DNA of 64,000 bases from Desulfuromonadales bacterium (lineage in GTDB: Bacteria > Desulfobacterota > Desulfuromonadia > Desulfuromonadales > JAHYIW01), in assembly GCA_029210745.1 (NCBI GenBank), contig JARGFI010000007.1, forward strand, positions 1-64,000. The letters run 5' to 3'. Each line of letters opens with the position of its first letter. Within the stretch, counting starts at the first letter, position 1. Below the pieces are notes generated by a model. It saw only the letters and a program-made list of their open reading frames with translations. It was not told the origin of the DNA and searched no databases. Positions 18,163 to 26,769 of the stretch are shown piece by piece. The position numbers and the translations under genes are program-made.

Positions 18163-19593
18163 TTAAAACCGCAGATAGAGGAATTCAGTCACCCGATTCA
18201 AATTGGCCAGACTTACAGCAATGACTGTCGCAATAAATAAAGTCCAAACTAAATTCGGTCGAAAGCGTTCTTTGAGCTCCATGGAATTCGGGGCAAACAC
18301 CACAACAAGAAGGACGGTAAAGACAAGCGTCAAGGATATTGCCGGGAAGGCATCCGGCATCCCGAAGCCACTGGCCCCGATCATTCCGCGATACACCTTT
18401 AACGCATCATCCAGCGATAATGCCCGGAAAAAGACCCAGGAGGCGTTTACAAAACCGAACGTCAGCAGCCATGCCGACCAACGAGGCAGGGGCGTTTTAC
18501 GCTTTTGCCAGAATCTGTGGACAATTGAGGCTGCCCCGTGGAGCAGTCCCCAAATAAAAAAAGTCCAGCTCGCGCCGTGCCACACCCCGTACAGCACGAA
18601 CACAATAAAGACCGCCTGCACCGCGCGGCAACTTGTCCGTTGGTTATGGTGGGGGATGTTTTCACGCAGCTTTGCGGATTCAGACTGACAACTGAGCGGG
18701 ACGTACAGATAGTCATACAACCAGCGTGACAGGGTTATGTGCCAGCGTCTCCAGAACTCCTGGATATTGAACGCTTTGTACGGCGAATTGAAGTTTGGTG
18801 GCAAGTTGATATTGAGCATACAGGCTGAACCGATGGCCATATCCGTGTAGCCGCTGAAATCAAAGTAGAGCTGAATCGAATAACTGAGCGATGTTACCCA
18901 GGCGTTGCCAAAATTGAGGACCGTCATCTGGTCAAAACCCTGAGTTGCCCAAACCGCAAAAGTATCGGCAATAACAACTTTTTTGAACAGTCCGATGAAA
19001 AAGATCAGCAGCCCGAGAGCAAGGTTGCGATAGTTGGGCAATACGGTTCGCAAGCGCGCAAACTGCGGCATCATCTCGCCATGACGGACAATCGGTCCGG
19101 CAATCAACTGCGGAAAAAACGTAACAAACAGGCTGTAGTTGAGGAAGTTGCCTTCGCGAGTTCGTTGATAATAGCTGTCAACCAGATAGGCAACCTGCTG
19201 CAACGTAAAAAAACTGATCGCCAACGGCAGCGCCAAATGCAGCAGATCATAGGACCTGACTGGATGGGCAGTGACAGTCGTGAGAAAAAAATCTGCGTAC
19301 TTGAAGTAGCCGAGGAGCAGAATATTTAACATTATCCCGACACACAACAGTATGCGCCGGATTCTGCCCCGCTGTGCAGGACGGCCTAACAGGAGACCGA
19401 AAGTGAAATTGACGCCGATTGACCCGGCCAGTAAGGGGATGTAAAACGGGTTCCAGAAACCGTAAAAAAAGAGCGATGCCGTCAGCAGCCAATATTTTCC
19501 CAGTTTAACCAGGTGTCTTTGGTTAAAGAAGAAATAAACCAGAAGCACAACGGGTAAAAAGAAAAATATGTAAACCGGCGAATTGAAAAGCAT
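18163..19593 (-). CDS. AlgI-type MBOAT O-acyltransferase
   Basis: A 476-residue polytopic protein with about 10 membrane segments. The MBOAT core is present (FWRRWHITLSRWLYDYLYVP, active-site His in YGVWHGASWTFFIWG), matching AlgI/DltB-type proteins that pass acetyl groups across the membrane. I chose ATG at 19593 (MLFNSPVYIFFFLP), the usual AlgI beginning; the longer frame would begin inside the ndk terminator hairpin. No strong ribosome site is visible. It forms a two-gene unit with the SGNH acetyltransferase. Confidence 0.88.
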   Translation of the reverse strand: MLFNSPVYIFFFLPVVLLVYFFFNQRHLVKLGKYWLLTASLFFYGFWNPFYIPLLAGSIGVNFTFGLLLGRPAQRGRIRRILLCVGIMLNILLLGYFKYADFFLTTVTAHPVRSYDLLHLALPLAISFFTLQQVAYLVDSYYQRTREGNFLNYSLFVTFFPQLIAGPIVRHGEMMPQFARLRTVLPNYRNLALGLLIFFIGLFKKVVIADTFAVWATQGFDQMTVLNFGNAWVTSLSYSIQLYFDFSGYTDMAIGSACMLNINLPPNFNSPYKAFNIQEFWRRWHITLSRWLYDYLYVPLSCQSESAKLRENIPHHNQRTSCRAVQAVFIVFVLYGVWHGASWTFFIWGLLHGAASIVHRFWQKRKTPLPRWSAWLLTFGFVNASWVFFRALSLDDALKVYRGMIGASGFGMPDAFPAISLTLVFTVLLVVVFAPNSMELKERFRPNLVWTLFIATVIAVSLANLNRVTEFLYLRF

Positions 19594-19601
19594 AAGGTCT
19601 C

Positions 19602-19641
19602 GTTTGAAAAAGAAAAATCCCATCGATAGTAACCGATGGGA
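19602..19641 (-). terminator. Rho-independent terminator after ndk
   Basis: Minus strand: stem TCCCATCG/CGATGGGA (arms 19634-19641 and 19618-19625, 8-base loop) followed by a T-rich run (TTTTTCTTTTTC). It lies 30 bases after the ndk stop and immediately before the AlgI-like start, so that gene needs its own promoter or read-through. Confidence 0.75.
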
Positions 19642-19671
19642 CTTGTTCCGGCAACAGTTATTCGCGTCAGA

Positions 19672-20085
19672 TCAGAGCAGTTCAAGTCCGTTGAAAAAAT
19701 ATCCCAATTCAAACGCGGCGGTTTCCGGTGCATCGGAACCGTGGGTCGCATTTTCACCGATCGATGTGCCGAATTCTTTACGCAACGTTCCTGTTGCTGC
19801 TTCAGCCGGGTTGGTGGCACCCATCAAGTCGCGCCACTTGCGGATAGCATCCTTGGCTTCAAGCGCCATGACGACGCAGGGGGCACTGCTCATGAACTCG
19901 GTCAACTCGCCAAAGAACGGACGCTCTTTATGGACATAGTAGAATCCTTCGGCTTCCACCTTGCTCATGTAGAGTTTTTTGAGTCCGACGACCGTGAATC
20001 CTTCGGCGTAGATGCGTGCGAGAATTTTCCCGGCATTACCCGCGGCGAACGCGTCAGGTTTGATAATTGCGAATGTTCTTTCCAT
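19672..20085 (-). CDS. ndk: Nucleoside diphosphate kinase
   Basis: A 137-residue enzyme balancing nucleoside triphosphate pools. Family motifs: [11 protein letters not shown], and the region around the catalytic His in [20 protein letters not shown]. Length is typical. A perfect GGAGG lies upstream of the ATG, a promoter is at 20129-20157, and a terminator follows, so ndk is a monocistronic unit. Confidence 0.97.
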   Translation of the reverse strand: MERTFAIIKPDAFAAGNAGKILARIYAEGFTVVGLKKLYMSKVEAEGFYYVHKERPFFGELTEFMSSAPCVVMALEAKDAIRKWRDLMGATNPAEAATGTLRKEFGTSIGENATHGSDAPETAAFELGYFFNGLELL

Positions 20086-20128
20086 TGATTATACCTCCAG
20101 TTAATAGTGTCGGTCTGCATGCCGCGTT

Positions 20129-20157
20129 CTTGTAGCACCGGGATCGATAAAAGTCAA
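20129..20157 (-). promoter_or_regulatory. Sigma-70 promoter for ndk
   Basis: Minus strand: -35 TTGACT (20152-20157), -10 TACAAG (20129-20134), spacer 17 bases. The start is about 44 bases downstream. Confidence 0.5.
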
Positions 20158-20235
20158 GCTGTTGGCGCCGCGTTTATCTCTGTGCCGGGCACGAAAAAAT
20201 ATCCACAATTTAAACAAATTTGTTATGCTACGCGC

Positions 20236-21198
20236 ATGATAACACGACATAAACTTTTTGTATTAATTACCCTCATCTTTAGTCTGTCGACCCCCAGCTT
20301 TGCTGCCGACCCACGAACCCCGGAGAATGGATATCTGGTGAACGCTGCTCGCCTGCCGGAAATGATCGCGATTCACCGGGAACATCGGGTAATGAAGGAT
20401 GAAACACTGATTGAGGTTGCACGGGTGGCGCGGATCGGTTTTGAGGCGATAAAGAACGCCAATCCCGAACTTGATGTCTGGCTTCCACCACCCGATAGCC
20501 CGGTCTTGCTGCCGTACGCGACCCTTTTGCCAGGAGCTCCAAAAGCGGGGATTGTGGTGAATCTGGCGGAGTTCAAACTTTATTATTTGTGGACTGAAAA
20601 CGGACGTTTGCGCGTCAAGTATTATCCTGTCGGTATCGGCATTGACGGTGCCGACAGCCCGGAGGGCCGTTATCAGGTCGATAAAAAAATACGTGATCCG
20701 CGCTGGGCGGTACCGCCATCGATTCGTAAGGAACGCCCTGAGCTGGGGCGTGTTGTTAACCCCGGGCCGGATAACCCTTTGGGAAACTATTGGCTCGGTT
20801 TGACCAAAAAAGGATACGGCATTCATGGGACCAACGAGCCGTACGGGGTAGGTCGTCGGGTCAGCCATGGTTGTTTGCGTATGTACCCCGAGGATATTGA
20901 AGATTTATTCGGTCGGGTTGCGCTCGGCACACCGGTGCGAATAATCTACCAGCCCATCAAGGTTGGTGTTCGCAAAAGCGCTCTGTTTGTCGAAGCTCAC
21001 CCGGATTTTCTCCAGCGGTTTGACGATCCCGCAGCTGAAGCACGACGGTTGATTGGCGACCTTGGCTGGCAAGAACCATTAAATGAAACAGCGTTGATCG
21101 AAACGATCTCCGCGGCGCGTGGGTTGCCCTATATGGTCGGACGACCATCCGACAATAGCCGGTGGACATTTCGATCGGCGTCCACCGCCAAACAATAG
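20236..21198 (+). CDS. L,D-transpeptidase (YkuD/ErfK family), exported
   Basis: A 320-residue periplasmic enzyme. A signal peptide (MITRHKLFVLITLIFSLSTP, cleaved after SFA) precedes a LysM-like region (residues 40-90, REHRVMKDETLIEVARVARI), then the YkuD domain with catalytic Cys and His in GIHGTNEPYGVG and VSHGCLRMYPEDIEDL. It would link peptidoglycan peptides or attach lipoprotein to them, as ErfK/YbiS/YcfS do. I chose the ATG at 20236 from the signal peptide; no convincing ribosome site precedes it. A strong bidirectional terminator follows, and beyond it lies a converging Lys-ended lipoprotein gene. Confidence 0.9.
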   Translation: MITRHKLFVLITLIFSLSTPSFAADPRTPENGYLVNAARLPEMIAIHREHRVMKDETLIEVARVARIGFEAIKNANPELDVWLPPPDSPVLLPYATLLPGAPKAGIVVNLAEFKLYYLWTENGRLRVKYYPVGIGIDGADSPEGRYQVDKKIRDPRWAVPPSIRKERPELGRVVNPGPDNPLGNYWLGLTKKGYGIHGTNEPYGVGRRVSHGCLRMYPEDIEDLFGRVALGTPVRIIYQPIKVGVRKSALFVEAHPDFLQRFDDPAAEARRLIGDLGWQEPLNETALIETISAARGLPYMVGRPSDNSRWTFRSASTAKQ

Positions 21199-21216
21199 CA
21201 AAAAGGTTGACGATGC

Positions 21217-21250
21217 AATAAAAAACCCGGCGATCGCCGGGTTTTTTATT
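21217..21250. terminator. Perfect 34-bp palindromic bidirectional terminator
   Basis: Arms 21217-21233 and 21234-21250 are exact reverse complements: an A-run, CCCGGCGA, TCGCCGGG and a T-run. Both strands therefore give a G+C stem followed by T6. It separates the converging L,D-transpeptidase and alanine-zipper lipoprotein genes. Confidence 0.9.
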
Positions 21251-21281
21251 GCGTGATAAAGCGGAAGATTGTGGTAACCGG

Positions 21282-21626
21282 CTATTTGCGCAGCCCCATT
21301 TCAAAGACTTTTTCTGCCTTGACCGCGCTTTCCTGAGCCATTGTCGCGGTTGATGATGCCTGCATGGCGGCCTCTTCGGCGCGTTGCGCGGCACTTGTGG
21401 CGCGGTCGGCAGCGGCTTGAGCGCGTGATGCCGCAACGTTGGTGCGGTTTGAGGTCGCTTGCGCCTCAGCAACGGCAGCTTGCGCCTGTGCGGACGCTGC
21501 TTGCGCCTGCTGCGCTGCTTCAATGGCCTGATTCATCAGTTCTCGATCAGTTGATTGAAGTTGCCCCGCACAACCGGCCATCAACAGTCCGGTTGCAAGC
21601 AGAAGCAGAAAACTACGTAGTTTCAT
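21282..21626 (-). CDS. Alanine-zipper outer-membrane lipoprotein (Lpp/OprI-like) ending in Arg-Lys
   Basis: A 114-residue lipoprotein. The signal ends in lipobox LMAGC (Cys about residue 19). The mature part is almost wholly an alanine-rich coiled coil (AIEAAQQAQAASAQAQAAVA, repeated in heptads), and the last residues are GLRK. Braun's lipoprotein likewise is a trimeric coiled coil ending in Arg-Lys, whose terminal lysine is joined to peptidoglycan by L,D-transpeptidases. An L,D-transpeptidase gene is the convergent neighbour. Covalent anchoring is inferred; OprI-type proteins are similar. Confidence 0.85.
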   Translation of the reverse strand: MKLRSFLLLLATGLLMAGCAGQLQSTDRELMNQAIEAAQQAQAASAQAQAAVAEAQATSNRTNVAASRAQAAADRATSAAQRAEEAAMQASSTATMAQESAVKAEKVFEMGLRK

Positions 21627-21726
21627 GTATCGTCCTCCTGAAAAAAGTTAGCGCCGCAAGGCGACAGACAACGTGCCTATTCTATACCTGACTGCCCGTT
21701 CGGACCAAGAAAAAAAGAAAAAACAA

Positions 21727-21764
21727 GATGGAACACCACCGAAGACCTTGATGCGAGTGCATCA
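21727..21764 (+). repeat. Dispersed short repeat, copy C (degenerate)
   Basis: Shares the GATGG beginning and the core TGCGAGTGCATCA with the copies at 32636 and 33877. One gap is needed to align it to the other two. It overlaps the last codon of rdgB. Confidence 0.4.
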
Positions 21765-22355
21765 ATCGTGATGAGTTAAGAAACTGATTACCTGACGTAG
21801 CGCTGCGCCCCGATGGCTGATGCGATTTTTTGTTGCTAACGACAGCTCGGCCATCGTCTTGCCGTATGCGGGGACGAGGAACAGTGGATCGTAACCGAAA
21901 CCACCGTCCCCCCGGGCATCATTCTGGATCCGTCCGGAAACCTGCCCGGCAAAAATTCGGCAGCTGTTGTCGTCCGGATCGAACAGAGCCATTCGGCACA
22001 CAAAAGCGGCACTGCGTTGCTCAACCGGGACTGCCGCCAGTTCGGCAAGCAATTTGGCGTTGTTGGCAGCGTCATCCGCAGCGGGACCGGCATAACGAGC
22101 GGAGTGAACTCCCGGACGGCCATCAAGGGCCGCAACCGTCAGTCCCGAGTCGTCAGCCAGGGTGAGCACACCGGTAATGTGGGCAACGGTTTCGGCTTTC
22201 AGCCGCGCATTGTCCTCAAATGTCGCGCCGGTTTCTTCAATCTCACCAATCTGTGGAAAGCGGTCAAGTCCGACGACCTCAATTCCGGAGGGTGCCAAAA
22301 GACGGTAAATTTCTTTGAGCTTTCCTTGATTGCGCGTTGCTACGACCAACTTCAT
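21762..22355 (-). CDS. rdgB: XTP/dITP diphosphatase RdgB
   Basis: A 197-residue house-cleaning pyrophosphatase removing ITP and XTP from the nucleotide pool. Motifs: VVATRNQGKLKEI at the N terminus, DDSGLTVAALDGRPGVHSARYAG and GDGGFGYDPLF, then MAELSLATKNRISHRGAA. I chose the ATG at 22355 (family start MKLVVATRN); the upstream in-frame extension of 51 residues is encoded over rph. It lies 4 bases downstream of rph, a conserved rph-rdgB pairing. Confidence 0.96.
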   Translation of the reverse strand: MKLVVATRNQGKLKEIYRLLAPSGIEVVGLDRFPQIGEIEETGATFEDNARLKAETVAHITGVLTLADDSGLTVAALDGRPGVHSARYAGPAADDAANNAKLLAELAAVPVEQRSAAFVCRMALFDPDDNSCRIFAGQVSGRIQNDARGDGGFGYDPLFLVPAYGKTMAELSLATKNRISHRGAALRQVISFLTHHD

Positions 22356-22359
22356 GACA

Positions 22360-23088
22360 CTATTCCAACGCTTCTTTCTGCAGGATTGCCAACGTTTGAC
22401 AGCCGCGAATGGCAAGGTCGCGCATTTTTTCGAGATCTGCTGCCGTGAACGGCTTTTCTTCGGCGGTGCCTTGTATCTCAACAAAATTTCCGGCGCCAGT
22501 AATGACAAAATTCATATCAACATCAGCGGTAGAATCTTCGGTGTAGTTCAGATCCAGCAACGGAACCCCCTTGACCATACCGACACTGATTGCGGCGACA
22601 CTGTCAAGTAATGGCGATTTTATCAGATCACCATGACGAATCAGCGTTCCAATGGCATCACATAGCGCGATGTAGGCACCGCTAATCGATGCTGTCCGGG
22701 TCCCGCCGTCAGCTTGCAGAACATCGCAATCGATCTGAATCGTCCGTTCCCCCAGTGCATCAAGATCGGTAATCGCGCGCAGCGAGCGACCGATCAGGCG
22801 TTGAATCTCATGCGTCCGTCCGCCAATCTTGCCCCGCGTCGCCTCCCGTGGTGAACGGCTGTGGGTCGCACGGGGAAGCATCGAATATTCGGCCGTCACC
22901 CAGCCACGCCCGGAACCGCGCATAAATGGCGGGACGTGATCTTCGACCGAAGCAGTGCAGAGCACTTTTGTGCCGCCGCAGGTGATGAGAACCGAGCCTT
23001 CTGCATAACAGGTAAAGTTGCGGTTAAAGGTGATCGGACGAAGGGCGTCGGGGGGGCGTTGGTCGATGCGGGTCGGGATCTGTGTCAT
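22360..23088 (-). CDS. rph: Ribonuclease PH
   Basis: A 242-residue phosphorolytic 3'-5' exoribonuclease that trims tRNA ends. Motifs: [52 protein letters not shown] and [19 protein letters not shown]. Length is normal. The ATG at 23088 overlaps the stop of the amidase gene as TGATG, so translation is coupled. Downstream is rdgB. Confidence 0.96.
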   Translation of the reverse strand: MTQIPTRIDQRPPDALRPITFNRNFTCYAEGSVLITCGGTKVLCTASVEDHVPPFMRGSGRGWVTAEYSMLPRATHSRSPREATRGKIGGRTHEIQRLIGRSLRAITDLDALGERTIQIDCDVLQADGGTRTASISGAYIALCDAIGTLIRHGDLIKSPLLDSVAAISVGMVKGVPLLDLNYTEDSTADVDMNFVITGAGNFVEIQGTAEEKPFTAADLEKMRDLAIRGCQTLAILQKEALE

Positions 23089-24167
23089 CAAGGGGACTCC
23101 GAGGTGGTATGGATATAAGTGTCGAGACCGGTATAGAGTGCGGCAACCATTTTGTCGCGTTCCTCCGGCGTAGTCAGCGTGGTTGCGTCTTTCGGGTTGG
23201 TAAGATAACCGAGTTCAATGAGGACTGTTGGCAGGTCGCCGCGGCCGAGCGGGACAAGCGGTGCGGAATGCACCTCATTGACATCAAATCCGGCGCGAAG
23301 CAACGCGCTCCTTAGCTCCCGCGCCAGTCTCAAGCTCTCGCTGAGGTCATCCCCCCCCATTTTTTCGGAACGTTCATCCGGGCGGACAAAGAGGTCAATG
23401 CCGTGTGTGCGTGCGTCAAATGCTGCCTGGGCGTGGAAGATCAGAAAAACGTCAACATCGGTGCGTTGGGCCGGTTTGGCGCGATCTCCCGCAGCGGGGG
23501 CGTAATCGTCATCGCGGCTTAAATAGACCGGGATGCCGAGTTTCATTTTCGTCAGTCGGGCAAGACGAGCTGCCATCGCCAGGGTCATATCTTTTTCTTT
23601 GACCCCGGAGGCGTTGAGCGTGCCGGGATCGTTCCCGCCATGACCGGGGTCAATCGCCAGCGCGCGCATCCGGGGACGATCCGGAGAAGAATCCTTACGC
23701 GACAAAAACGAAAAAAAACCTTCCAGCGTTGCTTCTTTCGAGGTTGTGTCAGCTGTTTGCGGATTGAGATTGCGATAGTAGAGGGGATAGCCGAGCACCA
23801 GCGGCAGCTGGGTGGTGACGAACCCCTCAGACACACGGAGCTTTCCGTCGATAAAGCGTGGTTTGTGCTCCAGTGGAATGAAGCGCTCGCCGAAGCGCAC
23901 ATAGTTGCTGCCAGGGGAAATGATGGCCTTACCGTCGTGCAGATTCAGTCGGTAGACATGCTCCGTTGAATCCCATTGACCACTGAGTCCCAGAATCTTT
24001 TCCACCTCGTCGATCGGCAGATAAGAAATCCCCTGCTGCTGGTAGACTTCCTCGATCAATACCGGGGGTTCTCCCGGCGGAGCCAATTCAACAACGGCCA
24101 CAACACCGGTGGGGGTCAATGCCAAAAAGAGCAGTGTAAATAAAAAGTTTTGCAGCGCATGGTGCAT
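23088..24167 (-). CDS. N-acetylmuramoyl-L-alanine amidase (AmiC-type), exported
   Basis: A 359-residue cell-wall amidase with a signal peptide ([20 protein letters not shown]). An N-terminal region (residues 30-150) resembles copper-amine-oxidase-like/AMIN-type domains; an amidase-3 domain follows with zinc ligands in [14 protein letters not shown], a later Glu, and HAQAAFD, and final Glu in [15 protein letters not shown]. It cleaves peptide stems from peptidoglycan. Its end overlaps rph by one base, unusual company for a wall enzyme. Confidence 0.9.
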   Translation of the reverse strand: MHHALQNFLFTLLFLALTPTGVVAVVELAPPGEPPVLIEEVYQQQGISYLPIDEVEKILGLSGQWDSTEHVYRLNLHDGKAIISPGSNYVRFGERFIPLEHKPRFIDGKLRVSEGFVTTQLPLVLGYPLYYRNLNPQTADTTSKEATLEGFFSFLSRKDSSPDRPRMRALAIDPGHGGNDPGTLNASGVKEKDMTLAMAARLARLTKMKLGIPVYLSRDDDYAPAAGDRAKPAQRTDVDVFLIFHAQAAFDARTHGIDLFVRPDERSEKMGGDDLSESLRLARELRSALLRAGFDVNEVHSAPLVPLGRGDLPTVLIELGYLTNPKDATTLTTPEERDKMVAALYTGLDTYIHTTSESP

Positions 24168-24237
24168 CGCGTTTATCCTTCTACCGCTTCGACCGGTTGT
24201 CTGTGCTCCGGTTTTATACGTTACTCTTCGCTATCTG

Positions 24238-25290
24238 TCAACGCGTTGCTCCGTGGTCATCCGGGAGCAAGCGCACCGCCGTGACAACGGGGCGTTCAAG
24301 GCTTTCCAGCAGTCGTTTCGCAAAAAGTTCAAGTAGCTCATCCAGGTTTACATCATCGGCAAGAGGTTTGATCTGCCCGCCGGCAGTCATGCCATGACCG
24401 CCGCCACTGCCGTAACCGTCGATCGTACGGCGCATCAAACGCCCGGCGGAAAGATCGTAACTGGCGACCCGCAGTGACAAAATCCCTTCGTGCTGGTAAC
24501 GACCCATGGCAAGAACACTATCCACGCCCTCTACGCGCAATAGAAAATCAGCCATTTCCGCGACTATGTCGGGGTTGTTGATCTGGCCGAGGTTGCAGGT
24601 CAACAGTGAATTATACAGCTGCGCCTTGGCCAGCGCCCGGTGAAAGAGATGAAAATACGAGCGCGGCAGTGACGGGTGGGTAATCCGGTAGAGGATCTGG
24701 TTGTTGGCCAGGTGGAGCAGATTCAGGTAAGATGCTCGATCTGATGGCGACCATTCGCGACCGAGATCCTGGGTTTCCGTTTTGATGGCGTAAAAAAGGA
24801 TTGTCGCCAGTTTGGTGCCGATATAAACCTTGCTGGCGAGCAGATATTCATAAAGGATCGTTGCACAGGCACCGTAATCTTCGCGAATATCATGCCAGCG
24901 GCAAAGATCGATGGACTGCTGCCGAGGATGATGGTCGATAACAATATCGATCTTGCGGTCGGCAGGGAAAGAGTTGTTGCCGGTCCCCGGCTGGGTATCG
25001 ACCAGGCAGGTAATCGCATAATCGTCAAAATTGATTCGATCTATCGGGACAGTACAGATTTCCAGCTCCCGAACCATGGTGCGGTTCTCGCCGCGACCGA
25101 TAATGCCGCCGAAAGTGATGGTTGCTTCCTGCCTGGTTTCGCAGCTAAATATCTGCTGCAGAGCATACGCCGAAGCCAGCGCGTCAGGATCGGGATTATC
25201 ATGCGTCACGATCAGAATGCGCCCTTTGCCGCGCACCCAGTCAATGATGGCAGAAGATATTTCGCTGGAACGGGCCGAGTCAATAAGCAT
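24238..25290 (-). CDS. DHH-family phosphoesterase (NrnA-like)
   Basis: A 350-residue protein with the DHH active-site motifs: HDNPDPDALASAYAL (about residues 30-44), an Asp in CLVDTQPG, DHHPR in VIDHHPRQ, and the C-terminal DHHA1 motif GGGHGMTAGG. NrnA enzymes degrade nanoRNA and pAp, and related ones c-di-AMP products. This group commonly carries extra length in the middle (AIKTETQDLGREWSPSDRAS). It overlaps the TIGR00725-type gene by one base. Confidence 0.87.
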   Translation of the reverse strand: MLIDSARSSEISSAIIDWVRGKGRILIVTHDNPDPDALASAYALQQIFSCETRQEATITFGGIIGRGENRTMVRELEICTVPIDRINFDDYAITCLVDTQPGTGNNSFPADRKIDIVIDHHPRQQSIDLCRWHDIREDYGACATILYEYLLASKVYIGTKLATILFYAIKTETQDLGREWSPSDRASYLNLLHLANNQILYRITHPSLPRSYFHLFHRALAKAQLYNSLLTCNLGQINNPDIVAEMADFLLRVEGVDSVLAMGRYQHEGILSLRVASYDLSAGRLMRRTIDGYGSGGGHGMTAGGQIKPLADDVNLDELLELFAKRLLESLERPVVTAVRLLPDDHGATR

Positions 25291-25754
25291 CAGTCGTCTT
25301 TCGCAACAGCGGTGAGAACGGCAGTAACAGCCTCCGCCGGAGAGGTGACGGTCAACAGACCGGCAACGTGATGTTGACAGTTGAGCGCGAAGACCGGCTT
25401 GTTGAGTTTCAAGCCGATGGCAATTTCGGAGAGGGTACCGAGTTCCCCCTCAATGGCGATGAGTGCCTGGGCGCTGTGGGCAATAATGATATTGCGTGCG
25501 TGCCCCATGTTGGTTGCAATCGGGTAGGTGACATAGGGATTGGCGGCGGCAACGTCAGCTCCGGGAAGGATGCCCAGCACGGTGCCGCCCGCCTGCGTAC
25601 AGCCGCGTGCGGCAGCGGTCATGATGCCACCGAGACCGCCGCAGACAATTGTACACTTATGCTCGGCAAGCAGAGCCCCGACCTGCTCGGCAAGTTCACA
25701 CCCCTTAACCGACGCATGTGCCGCGCCGATGATGCCGATAATCGGTTGTTGCAT
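25290..25754 (-). CDS. TIGR00725-type nucleotide-binding protein (LOG/YpsA-like)
   Basis: A 154-residue Rossmann-fold protein: GVLGAAHASVK-like beginning (GIIGAAHASVKGCELAEQ), the conserved GGLGGIMTAAARGCTQAGGTVLGILPG and EGELGTLSEIAIGLKL. Related proteins are putative nucleotide hydrolases or DprA-like binders; no activity is proven for the short group. One-base overlap with the DHH phosphoesterase suggests a coupled nucleotide-related function. Confidence 0.82.
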   Translation of the reverse strand: MQQPIIGIIGAAHASVKGCELAEQVGALLAEHKCTIVCGGLGGIMTAAARGCTQAGGTVLGILPGADVAAANPYVTYPIATNMGHARNIIIAHSAQALIAIEGELGTLSEIAIGLKLNKPVFALNCQHHVAGLLTVTSPAEAVTAVLTAVAKDD

Positions 25755-25877
25755 TAAACCTCCTCAGTATCCGAATGGGTTAATCTAGTATGTCGATGGC
25801 CGGATACAAGTGGTTTTGTCACCAGGTTGTCTCACCAGAGAAGGCTGCGTTGCCCCGCATGTCGGGGTTTGTAAAAG

Positions 25878-26096
25878 CTATTTGGGGGAAACGCCTGAAT
25901 CCCCCCTGGCCCGCAACGTAGCGACCGGAAGACCGCGAATGCCCCAGTTTTCCGGGGGGATTTCTTCAATAACGACATGTGTCGAAGCGGGGTTCTTTTT
26001 TAAAATTTTGGTGAGCAGATCAGTGATCCCCTCGATCAATTGTGCTTTCTGCTCGGCACTGGCACCGGTGGTGATTTTGACGTTAACGAACGGCAT
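25878..26096 (-). CDS. 4-oxalocrotonate tautomerase family protein
   Basis: A 72-residue protein starting Met-Pro, which leaves the catalytic N-terminal Pro of the tautomerase family after Met removal. Sequence PFVNVKITTGASAEQKAQLI and the C-terminal PENWGIRGLPV are typical. It is a little longer than the ~62-residue canonical enzymes, with a 10-residue tail. Substrate unknown; no degradation genes are nearby. Confidence 0.85.
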   Translation of the reverse strand: MPFVNVKITTGASAEQKAQLIEGITDLLTKILKKNPASTHVVIEEIPPENWGIRGLPVATLRARGDSGVSPK

Positions 26097-26262
26097 GAGA
26101 GTTTCCTTTCCAGAGGATTGAGATTAGCAGTCTAACGCAATTTCTTCCCGGCCACAATTACCGACGCATATTCTGCCTCAGCAAATCGTTGCACTCAATG
26201 AATATTCCGCATACAATGCCGATTCAATTTCGTTGACTGGACGTAACATTCTGGAGGTTCCC

Positions 26263-26706
26263 TTGATTCCCAAGCAATTTCGTATTCATGCCGTTCTCGC
26301 TCTTGCCGTTCTGGTGATGATTATTTTCCCGTTGTTGAGCAATAAACCTGAAGGGTATAAAGCTGAAGAAGCTACCGCTGCCGCAAGTGAGTTCCTTGCC
26401 CTGATCGATGCGGGCAGGTTTGATCAAAGCTGGCAGGTGTCTGCACAAGTGCTGAAGGAGAAAATCACCCAGGCCGACTGGAACAAACATCTGGCCACTT
26501 CGCGTCAGCGTACCGGGGCCATTGTTGCGCGGCAGGAACCGGATCTCAGCTATGCGTCGATGGCCGCGGACAGCACCGCCAAGGGGGAGTATATCGTGCT
26601 CCTTTACTCCTCTGACTTCGAGCAGGTAAAAGATCTTTCGGAGACGATCACGGTAATGCTTGAGGAGGACAAGGTCTGGCGCGTCGCCGGGTACTTCATC
26701 CAATAA
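26263..26706 (+). CDS. DUF4019 protein, membrane anchored
   Basis: A 147-residue protein with one N-terminal hydrophobic segment (FRIHAVLALAVLVMIIFPLL) and a periplasmic DUF4019-type domain (AASEFLALIDAGRFDQSWQV ... DKVWRVAGYFIQ). The start is a TTG at 26263: GGAGG precedes it by five bases, whereas an earlier in-frame TTG at 26233 has no such site. Function of DUF4019 is unknown. It is monocistronic, convergent with gltD. Confidence 0.75.
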   Translation: MIPKQFRIHAVLALAVLVMIIFPLLSNKPEGYKAEEATAAASEFLALIDAGRFDQSWQVSAQVLKEKITQADWNKHLATSRQRTGAIVARQEPDLSYASMAADSTAKGEYIVLLYSSDFEQVKDLSETITVMLEEDKVWRVAGYFIQ

Positions 26707-26769
26707 ATAGTCGTCCGCTGCAATCACATCAAACCGGAAATTGCGCGGATTGCGCCTTTGGCGTGATGC

